From an uncultured Succinatimonas sp. (GTDB lineage: Bacteria > Pseudomonadota > Gammaproteobacteria > Enterobacterales > Succinivibrionaceae), in the NCBI GenBank assembly GCA_937896115.1, contig CALBLB010000033.1:1-6792 (forward strand): a stretch of DNA of 6,792 nt. Reading direction: 5' to 3'. Positions within the stretch are counted from its first letter, which is position 1, and each line of letters opens with the position of its first letter. The position numbers and the translations under genes were made by a program. This document shows positions 1 to 6,106 of this stretch, in pieces. The notes beneath the pieces were generated by a model, which searched no databases, was not told the DNA's origin, and saw nothing but the letters and a program-made list of their open reading frames with translations.

Positions 1-2024
1 GCGTTGCGTCCGTAACTAAAGGAGTTTAAATAAATACTTTCAAACTCATTTTCATCAGGCTCAAGATGAGCGCGTATCTTTGCAAAGAGTTTGCACATAT
101 CGTCGCATTGCAAAAAATCACGACAAAGTTTTAGTCCGCGCTCTTTGGCACGCGCTACTGCTTTTGAACCGCTACCGCTTTGATAGACATTAAGCTTTAC
201 AAGCTCCCGCGATGTAAGTTGTAAAATTTCGTCACAAATACGTTCACGACTCTTTTTATAAGCTGAGAATTCCGTTTCGATGAGATCGAGAATGGCGCCG
301 GCTCCGCCGTCGTCAGGTTTTAATACCTCATCCAAAGCCGTATCGGCGTCGGTATGCAGATGACTGGTGTTAGGATCTTGGGCAAAAGCCTGTTTAAATT
401 CAGAGAGCTTTTGCTTAAATTCTGCTTTAAATGCAAGTTCGTGCTCGCCTTGTTTTTCATATAGAGAACAAAGTCCCGGGCGACGCACCAAGAAGAAACG
501 TCGGTGCTGCTGCCCGCTGCTCCACTCATTAAGCCAGCTGCAGTTGCGAAAATGCTCCAAAGCCGCCGCCATCACATTCTGCCCCATGCTGTGCTGACCT
601 TTGTCCATGATCTCAAAGTCTTTTTCCAAAGCCTGATCAAAACGGGTCAAGACGCCTATGAGCGGAATGTCACCGCTTTGTTGACGTTCGTCGGGAGTTG
701 CCCCTACATTCATGGCGATCCAGTCGTTTAAAATGGTAACTAATGACGAAACTTCCTGCTGACTTGCCGAATTGATGCAAAAGAGCAACACGTCAACTTC
801 GCGATCTTTTGAATAGCGATCAAAAAGATAAGCTACCTTACCGCGGCGTAAAAACTCGGAGGCGGCATCGCGCGTCTCCTCATTAAAACCTTTTTTCAAA
901 AAATCTTCACAACTGTCGGAGCGGCGGGCTCTGGCTCCCGGGAAGTCCAAAACATCAAAATTACCAAGACGGCTGTTTTGATCAAGCGGAAACTGCAATT
1001 CCAAAAGCGCCGCAGCCAAAGCGGCAAAACCTATTTCCTGAGTGATCAGCGTTCCTTTTTCGTAAAAAGCGGTGTTGATGCGTCTGGTGTCGGAAAAAAG
1101 CAGAGTCAGCGTGATGATGGACAGCAAAGTACCGTTTTGATACTGCATGAGTTTGCCGTCGGCATTTTTCTGTACGAAGGCATCAATACCCGTATATACG
1201 GTAGATGCTCCGTGAAGTTTATAAAGCTCGGCGGCAAGCTTTGAGAACAGAGCGCTGAGCACCTCCATGCCTCCCCACAGCAGGGAAAACAGCTTGGAGA
1301 GCCCCAAAGGATTTAAACACGGGGCCAGTTTGCGCATTCCCATCCATAAAGGAGAGGATGCGTCCAAGGTTCCCAACACTCCTTTGGCATGCTCACGTAC
1401 GTAGTCAGCCATCAGGATCACATCCTCAGGACTTACATTAAGACCGTATTCCGTATCCTCGGCATAAAGGCTGTGATCTTTTGCTATTTCATCAAAAAAA
1501 GCCTGCAAATTTTCATCTTTGAAACGTTCGTCAAGTTGCTGCAAGGTTTCATTGGCGATCACGAAATCGTTAAAAAAGGAATTGCACAGGATCATCGCCA
1601 CTTCGCAGGTCTTTAAGATCCTAAGACACACGGGAAAATCTTTCGGGGTATTGATTACATCGTGAGTAAAACGCGTTACGGCGCCAGTAGCTTCTTTGTC
1701 TCCGCCTGACGGATTGATGTGAGTCATAAATTCGATATGTTCACCGCCCCAATTGCAACAAAGCTCCATTCCGCCTGATGAAAGCGTATTTACAAGATAA
1801 CTTTTACCGGCTTGAGATGCCCCGAATACTCCTATGGTGGTACGCCTGCCTAAAACGGCAAGCGCCGATGCTGAGCGATTGACAAGGCGCAGACAGCTTG
1901 CGCTAAGTTCAGGCTCTTCTTTTTCTATACCCAGTACCTTGGCATTCTCTTCAAGCCATGATGCGGCATCCTTGGCAAGAGCAGGCAAGTTTCTGAATTG
2001 TTCCTGTGCATTATCGACGTTCAC
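1..2024 (-). CDS. srfC: SrfC-family putative virulence factor, P-loop GTPase-like (3' end cut by window edge)
   Basis: The frame is open from 2024 to the window edge: 674 full residues, with the C-terminus missing. Residues 68-75 read GASQAGKS, a Walker A/G1 loop. This is followed by a stretch near residues 95-115 containing MTHINPSGG and ATGAVTRFT, which I recall as typical of SrfC-family proteins. D360-G363 (DFPG) fits the G3/Walker B DxPG motif, as in dynamin-like GTPases. T460-D463 (TRFD) sits where the G4 base-recognition motif (N/TKxD) is expected. Residues 237-268 form a hydrophobic or amphipathic helical stretch without a clear transmembrane segment, and there is no signal peptide, so the protein is probably cytosolic or peripherally membrane-associated. 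I chose the GTG at 2024 because a GAGGTGA Shine-Dalgarno lies 5 nt upstream. The alternative GTG at 2033 overlaps the srfB stop as GTGA but has no spaced ribosome site. The biochemical role of the SrfC family is not established; GTP hydrolysis is inferred from the motifs. Confidence 0.88.
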   Translation of the reverse strand, partial: MNVDNAQEQFRNLPALAKDAASWLEENAKVLGIEKEEPELSASCLRLVNRSASALAVLGRRTTIGVFGASQAGKSYLVNTLSSGGMELCCNWGGEHIEFMTHINPSGGDKEATGAVTRFTHDVINTPKDFPVCLRILKTCEVAMILCNSFFNDFVIANETLQQLDERFKDENLQAFFDEIAKDHSLYAEDTEYGLNVSPEDVILMADYVREHAKGVLGTLDASSPLWMGMRKLAPCLNPLGLSKLFSLLWGGMEVLSALFSKLAAELYKLHGASTVYTGIDAFVQKNADGKLMQYQNGTLLSIITLTLLFSDTRRINTAFYEKGTLITQEIGFAALAAALLELQFPLDQNSRLGNFDVLDFPGARARRSDSCEDFLKKGFNEETRDAASEFLRRGKVAYLFDRYSKDREVDVLLFCINSASQQEVSSLVTILNDWIAMNVGATPDERQQSGDIPLIGVLTRFDQALEKDFEIMDKGQHSMGQNVMAAALEHFRNCSWLNEWSSGQQHRRFFLVRRPGLCSLYEKQGEHELAFKAEFKQKLSEFKQAFAQDPNTSHLHTDADTALDEVLKPDDGGAGAILDLIETEFSAYKKSRERICDEILQLTSRELVKLNVYQSGSGSKAVARAKERGLKLCRDFLQCDDMCKLFAKIRAHLEPDENEFESIYLNSFSYGRN

Positions 2025-2029
2025 TGCGC

Positions 2030-2037
2030 TCACCTCT
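2030..2037 (-). promoter_or_regulatory. Ribosome binding site of srfC, overlapping the srfB stop codon
   Basis: The minus strand reads AGAGGTGA here, a close match to the 16S anti-Shine-Dalgarno complement, ending 5 nt before the GTG at 2024. Its last three bases are the TGA stop of srfB. Ribosomes finishing srfB therefore sit on the srfC initiation site, which implies translational coupling and a fixed ratio of the two proteins. Confidence 0.6.
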
Positions 2038-5000
2038 TTATACTGCCTAAAAAAGCCATGCCTGAATAAATGCGACCCGTATCGGTCCAGTAATTTTCAT
2101 CGCCTGAATTTACGGTCTTAAGTTTCAACCTCACGTAGGCTTTGTAATCTTTACCGCCGCCGAAAGCATGATCAAGTTTTAGTCTGAACACTTTGGGCAA
2201 TTTAACCTGCTTGTCCTTGGCAAGCTCTTTCCAAAGCTTTGCAAGCCTAGGATAAGGCGGATGCTTATTGCCCTGAGTATCCAAACTTAAATTTAAGGTA
2301 AAACTTTCGCTACTGTCTACCAAACGCTTAACTTCAAGATATTTTTGCTCGCAATCTTTTCTTACTCTTTGATAATTGTCTGCAAGGATGTTGCGAATGC
2401 TTGATTTAAATGCATCTGTACAGGCATCGACCATTTCCTGATGTTTTTCTTCGATAAGACGCGACACTTCTGCTTGTTTTTGCTCTTCAAGCTCTGCGGT
2501 TCTTTTGGCAACGCTCTCTTCGTAGCGGCGACGATGCAAGGCTGCCAACAGGCCTTTTGGCTCTGAAGATACAAGCTCGCTTTTTGCCTGCAAAAGTGCC
2601 GCTTCATGGGCATCGTTACGACATTTTTCGCAGTATTTAAGAAAATCATCACTATGATTAATTGCAACCAAAGCTTGCTGAAAGTCTTGCTGCGCCTTAA
2701 GACACTGTTGTCTTTCATTTTCTCCAAGATAACTTTGATCGTTTATCAAAGCTTCCACGGAATCGGCATCGAAGAAAGTATATTGAGACGCACGTTTTAA
2801 TGCCTCCAGCTCTTCAAGATCTTCCTCACGTTCAATGCTGTAGAGCATCGAGGCCGGATGATTTGGCGAAGAGAACTGCCGGTAGCCTAAATTGTCAGGA
2901 AGTACGTGTACATCCTCACGACTTAAAGCTTCATCAGGATCTCTTGAATTGCCACGCTCTATGCTCTGCATACTGTCGCCGTCTTCATCAAAGGACAAGA
3001 TCTCACCATTGACCGAATTAAATTCGTTGTTGGTTGCAAAGCGATAAAAAGGTGCGGTTACATGAGAAAATGAGTCCATATGTCCGAAATAACGCACGGG
3101 GCTTGCCGCCGTGGGCATGGACAAATCAAAACGGAAATTACGCACTGCCTGCGAAGAGCGGCGCATATATGCCAGGGCTGCTCCCATAGCTACCGTAGTC
3201 TTGGTATCGCCTATGGCACTGCCGTCGCTTGCAAACGGATACCAAGAGCCGCAACTGTAAGAGCTAAGTGAGATGAGCCTGTCTGAGGGGAGCATGCAAC
3301 GGCTTAAGAAAAACTCGCGAATTCCTGCTATATTGGCAACTCTCCCCGTAAGCAAAAGCAGATCCGGACGATATAAATTAAACAGCGCCGCCAAAGTTGA
3401 AAGAGTTGAGGCAAGACAGGTTCTTTCTGCAACTATTTCCGAGCTTAAAGCCAAAAGATCTACGCTTATCTCAAATTTCAAAATATTAAAGTCTTTAAGG
3501 TAAGGTGCAAAGCAATCATTTACAAAGGCGCTAATAGTCTTTTCAGGAAGAGGGTAAGCCGCAGGATGAATGAGAGCACATTCATTGCACGAGCATTGCT
3601 CTTCACCTTTAATGAAATCCTCTATGCATCCTGACAAGACTGCATCGTTTACGCCTGAGGGCGCCTGTTTTAAACGCTCAAGATGGGCAAGGATCCTGTA
3701 GCCTACCTTCATAAAGATCTGTTGGGCTGCCTGCTGACGCGAGGTACTGAACTGCTCGCCGTCATCCTGCACCCCTTTTTCTCCGAAAACTGCCGACAGC
3801 GCTTTGACTCCGAAGTTTCGTCCCTGCTCACGCATGCTTAGATCAACATGTCTTTGCAAAGCTGACAGTACGGTTTTTTCAATGATCTCCCGTAAAAGAT
3901 CGTCTCCTGCTACCTTATACCCCTCACGCAGTACTTCGCGGGATTTGACTGTGGCAGCTTCTTCTTGAGTATTTTTCGGGAACGAGTAATCGGTTACCAC
4001 CATGTCGGTAGTACCGCCGCCAATATCCAAGGATGCCACGCGGGCAACGTGACAACTCTGTCCTTCACTATTGCGATCACGCTCGTCAAAACGTCCGTCG
4101 GCATCGCGACGACGCAGAAATTTAAGATACCGGCAACAATTTCCCCCGAAGATCTCCTGCGTTTCGTTATAAAGGTAGACTATCTGCGCAGCCTCGGCCT
4201 CATCCCAGTCAAGCACCACTTCAGGCACTTTAGGATCCATCTTGGTGCTTACAAAACTGAACTCATCCGCCGCACTGCGATCATAATGCAGGCATTTCCA
4301 CAATATGCCCAAAGCCTCATACGCACACCCGCGGAAGATCTCTCGTTCAAGATCAGGCATGGAAGGAGGAGTCGTGAGCACCACCGCTCGCAAAATACGC
4401 GGCGTGTCTTTAAAAGCGGTACGGAAACGATAGGCAGGACTGTTTATTTGCACCAAAGCCTGCAGAAAAATCTCCAAGAGCATGAAAGTCATGGTCGATT
4501 TTCCTGAATATCTGGCGTGGAAATTCCCGGGATCATCGCAGGCAAACAGAGCATCGCCTTTTGAATTGATGTAATTACTGACAGGAGACATGAAAGCCTC
4601 GCGCTTAGGACCGCATTCCTCAGGCTGTCCGTAGCCCAAAACTTTGCCGTTTAAACGATCGATAAGCGGGATCTGATATGAATAAGGATTAAACTGCCAC
4701 TCTTTGGAATTTCCGCTTGAACGCTCGTTCCAAAGATAACGCTTAGGCGAGATCTTACCGGTCATGCCTTCGTTGCCGCTGCGTAAAGAAGCCAAAGTTG
4801 CAGCTTCACATCCTGTTCTTACTAAAGACGGCCAGCTAAAGGCATCGGATCTGCCGGAGCGCGTGGAGCGACCGTCATAGTCAAAGTTGGCTTTTGCAAA
4901 CTCCACGCGACTTTCGAAGGCTTCTTCATAAACATTCTCGGGAGCATTGAGATCACGAAGACACAAACGGGCCGTCTTCAAGGCTCCGTTTGAAGAATCC

Positions 5001-5857
5001 TCCATCAAAATGCCGCAGGATCGCGAATTTCCTATATCGAGCACCAGACTTACGCCTATGGAGCCTTCAATCGAATCATTGCCGCGTTGAATAAGTCTTA
5101 TTTCAGGAGGAGGACATAATGCCGTGACCAATGCGAGCATATTGAGGTAATGAGCCTCGGCTATTCTGTCGTTTAAATTGTCTTTTAACGATTCTTTGGA
5201 GATCTTAAGCGAACGATTTTCTTTGGCTGCATCACTGTACACCCGCTCGGCCCATTCCCTGCCCCAAGCAATGCCGCTTTGGCGTACTCGCAAAAGCTCA
5301 GATCCGCAACTTAAGCTTAAAGCATAGCGCGTTCCGCTTTTTACATTGTCAGCAGTAGGAGATGCATAATCGGAGCTTTGAATTTCTTGCACAGATGTAT
5401 CAAAGGCAAAGACTGCACGATATAAATTCCCGTCGGCATTTTCTTCATCCTTTATTCTGACAACGCGGCATCTTGCCCAGTTAAAAGGCCCTGCCGACAA
5501 AGGATCACAGTTTAAGGCACCGTCTTTATTCAGAAGATTTTCGGCAAAGAAAGGAACGGGAAACCACACTCCGTTATAAATTGCGAGGGTATCGCGGGTA
5601 TCCACACTGAGAATGCGAGTATCGTCAGGATCGACCGCAACTTCAGGGCATGAGGGCTCAAACATTCTGCCGTCTTCATCGCAACACACCGGGGCTAAAG
5701 GCTCTCGCGCGCTTTTTTTCAACGCATAACCGTACCCAAAGCGCTTTTTATCGCTTCCCGTGAATAAATTAAGCGTGAATTGTTTGTCCAAAAACTGGAT
5801 CCCGGAATTTTCGACGAGATCCACCAATCGGTCTTCTTCAATGACTGGTGCCAGCAC
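2030..5857 (-). CDS. srfB: SrfB-family putative virulence factor, Hsp70/actin-like (ASKHA) ATPase with C-terminal coiled coil
   Basis: Complete protein of 1275 residues from the GTG start at 5857. Near the N-terminus SGIQFLD (residues 18-24) resembles the family N-terminus as I recall it. The ASKHA nucleotide-binding signature is complete and in order: phosphate-1 loop LDIGNSRSCG (D274, N277); an Hsp70-like strand VVLTTPPSM (492-500); phosphate-2 LDIGGGTTD (D611, G613-G615, T616, T617, D618); a GDD motif (651-653) matching the Hsp70/MreB GGxD site; the adenosine loop LTGRVANIAG (836-845); and a closing helix TTVAMGAALAYM (887-898). After an acidic low-complexity linker (about 955-1020), residues about 1085-1180 are rich in E, K, Q and A with heptad character, a probable coiled coil. 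There is no signal peptide or membrane segment, so it is likely cytosolic. The start could also be TTG at 5863, but AGGAGA abuts that codon directly, whereas AGGAG is 7 nt from the GTG. It is longer than my recollection of the Salmonella protein (about 990 residues). It is expected to bind or hydrolyse ATP; its partner and target are unknown. Confidence 0.9.
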   Translation of the reverse strand: MLAPVIEEDRLVDLVENSGIQFLDKQFTLNLFTGSDKKRFGYGYALKKSAREPLAPVCCDEDGRMFEPSCPEVAVDPDDTRILSVDTRDTLAIYNGVWFPVPFFAENLLNKDGALNCDPLSAGPFNWARCRVVRIKDEENADGNLYRAVFAFDTSVQEIQSSDYASPTADNVKSGTRYALSLSCGSELLRVRQSGIAWGREWAERVYSDAAKENRSLKISKESLKDNLNDRIAEAHYLNMLALVTALCPPPEIRLIQRGNDSIEGSIGVSLVLDIGNSRSCGILMEDSSNGALKTARLCLRDLNAPENVYEEAFESRVEFAKANFDYDGRSTRSGRSDAFSWPSLVRTGCEAATLASLRSGNEGMTGKISPKRYLWNERSSGNSKEWQFNPYSYQIPLIDRLNGKVLGYGQPEECGPKREAFMSPVSNYINSKGDALFACDDPGNFHARYSGKSTMTFMLLEIFLQALVQINSPAYRFRTAFKDTPRILRAVVLTTPPSMPDLEREIFRGCAYEALGILWKCLHYDRSAADEFSFVSTKMDPKVPEVVLDWDEAEAAQIVYLYNETQEIFGGNCCRYLKFLRRRDADGRFDERDRNSEGQSCHVARVASLDIGGGTTDMVVTDYSFPKNTQEEAATVKSREVLREGYKVAGDDLLREIIEKTVLSALQRHVDLSMREQGRNFGVKALSAVFGEKGVQDDGEQFSTSRQQAAQQIFMKVGYRILAHLERLKQAPSGVNDAVLSGCIEDFIKGEEQCSCNECALIHPAAYPLPEKTISAFVNDCFAPYLKDFNILKFEISVDLLALSSEIVAERTCLASTLSTLAALFNLYRPDLLLLTGRVANIAGIREFFLSRCMLPSDRLISLSSYSCGSWYPFASDGSAIGDTKTTVAMGAALAYMRRSSQAVRNFRFDLSMPTAASPVRYFGHMDSFSHVTAPFYRFATNNEFNSVNGEILSFDEDGDSMQSIERGNSRDPDEALSREDVHVLPDNLGYRQFSSPNHPASMLYSIEREEDLEELEALKRASQYTFFDADSVEALINDQSYLGENERQQCLKAQQDFQQALVAINHSDDFLKYCEKCRNDAHEAALLQAKSELVSSEPKGLLAALHRRRYEESVAKRTAELEEQKQAEVSRLIEEKHQEMVDACTDAFKSSIRNILADNYQRVRKDCEQKYLEVKRLVDSSESFTLNLSLDTQGNKHPPYPRLAKLWKELAKDKQVKLPKVFRLKLDHAFGGGKDYKAYVRLKLKTVNSGDENYWTDTGRIYSGMAFLGSIKR

Positions 5858-5863
5858 TTGCAA

Positions 5864-5869
5864 TCTCCT
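5864..5869 (-). promoter_or_regulatory. Ribosome binding site of srfB, deciding the start codon
   Basis: The minus strand reads AGGAGA. The AGGAG core (5865-5869) lies 7 nt upstream of the GTG at 5857, an ideal distance, but only 1 nt upstream of the TTG at 5863. This favours the GTG start, giving a protein beginning MLAPVIEEDR. Confidence 0.65.
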
Positions 5870-5959
5870 GCAAAAGATCTGTTTTCCTATATCTTAAACC
5901 GAATTTGTCGCATCTAATGTAGAAAAGCATTCAACTTTGGTCGATGGCTTTAGTCCTCA

Positions 5960-5989
5960 AACAGTTCAAACTTGAAGGTAGCGCCTGTT
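5960..5989. repeat. Nested inverted repeats with possible RNA structure
   Basis: AACAG at 5960-5964 pairs with CTGTT at 5985-5989. Inside it, TTCAA (5965-5969) mirrors TTGAA (5972-5976) across 2 nt, and AGGT/GCCT (5976-5986, loop AGC) can form a 4-bp hairpin with one G-U pair. The inner stems compete with each other. On DNA the TTCAA-N2-TTGAA dyad could be a protein site; in RNA the outer stem could belong to a small noncoding RNA. The pairing is seen in the sequence; any function is inferred. Confidence 0.3.
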
Positions 5990-5991
5990 CT

Positions 5992-6017
5992 TAAAAATCA
6001 GCTAAAAATCGAAAAAA
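5992..6017. repeat. Direct repeat TAAAAATC x2 with spaced A-tracts
   Basis: TAAAAATC occurs at 5992-5999 and again at 6003-6010, exactly 11 nt apart, followed by a run of six A at 6012-6017. A-tracts spaced by about one helical turn bend DNA and are often bound by nucleoid proteins such as H-NS or IHF. They lie upstream of the likely cas9 promoter. Confidence 0.4.
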
Positions 6018-6030
6018 GCACTAGGTTCAC

Positions 6031-6043
6031 AGATTTTCAATCT
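6031..6043. repeat. Short inverted repeat AGATT-N3-AATCT
   Basis: AGATT (6031-6035) and AATCT (6039-6043) form a perfect 5-bp dyad around TTC. It directly abuts the larger palindrome at 6044-6067. No T-run follows, so it is not a terminator; it could be half of a compound operator. Confidence 0.35.
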
Positions 6044-6069
6044 TGTATCCAATATATTTTGGATATAAA
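6043..6069 (+). promoter_or_regulatory. Weak sigma-70-like promoter candidate for cas9
   Basis: TTGTAT (6043-6048) could serve as a -35 and TATAAA (6064-6069) as a -10, with a short 15-nt spacer. This would place transcription start near 6076, about 30 nt before the ATG. The region is so AT-rich that such hexamers arise by chance; TATATA at 6085-6090 is another option but is too close to the start codon. The candidate overlaps the 7-bp-arm palindrome. Confidence 0.25.
6044..6067. repeat. Inverted repeat upstream of cas9, candidate operator
   Basis: TATCCAA (6046-6052) and TTGGATA (6059-6065) are perfect 7-bp inverted arms around a 6-nt centre. They extend by a G-T and a T-A pair to 6044-6067. 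The dyad covers the stretch in which the cas9 promoter is most likely, 40-63 nt before the ATG, which suits a dimeric repressor or regulator site. No regulator gene is visible in the window. Confidence 0.5.
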
Positions 6070-6094
6070 TGTAAAACTATTCGTTATATAAAAA

Positions 6095-6098
6095 AAGG
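6095..6098 (+). promoter_or_regulatory. Ribosome binding site of cas9
   Basis: AAGG at 6095-6098, within an A-rich run, lies 8 nt before the ATG at 6107. It supports this ATG, which also places the RuvC-I aspartate at residue 11, as expected for the family. Confidence 0.55.
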
Positions 6099-6106
6099 TT
6101 CAGGAC

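Larger units (their letters stand above)
5858..6106. other. Divergent srfB-cas9 intergenic region
   Basis: About 250 nt separate the two divergent starts and contain no convincing ORF, tRNA or CRISPR repeat. The region must hold the cas9 promoter and probably the srfB promoter. For srfB, a TAAGAT hexamer on the minus strand (5891-5896) is a possible -10, but no good -35 is found 16-18 nt above it. The middle (5960-6017) has a small structured segment followed by spaced A-tracts. The cas9-proximal third holds two neighbouring inverted repeats. No stem with a trailing T-run marks a Rho-independent terminator on either strand. Confidence 0.7.

Noticed and set aside
367..1616. Several 75-90-codon plus-strand open frames opposite srfC
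   Set aside because: All are antisense to the continuous SrfC frame and have no recognisable domains.
2362..2727. A 121-codon open frame on the minus strand in a second frame
   Set aside because: It is nested in the coiled-coil coding region of srfB, has no ribosome site, and the low-complexity codons explain the open frame.
3965..4507. A 180-codon open frame on the plus strand
   Set aside because: It lies wholly opposite srfB, whose motifs are clear, and its translation is basic and shows no family signature. It is an antisense shadow.
5858..5863. TTG at 5863 as the srfB start
   Set aside because: The AGGAGA ribosome site abuts this codon, leaving no usable spacing. The GTG at 5857 has 7-nt spacing and a better family-like N-terminus.
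6031..6067. Rho-independent terminator from the two adjacent dyads
   Set aside because: The stems are AT-rich and short with no following T-run on either strand, and no gene ends here, since both neighbours start from this region.
5864..6106. CRISPR array or leader in the intergenic region
   Set aside because: No repeat of 25 nt or more recurs, and the only direct repeat is 8 nt long. The array must lie elsewhere.
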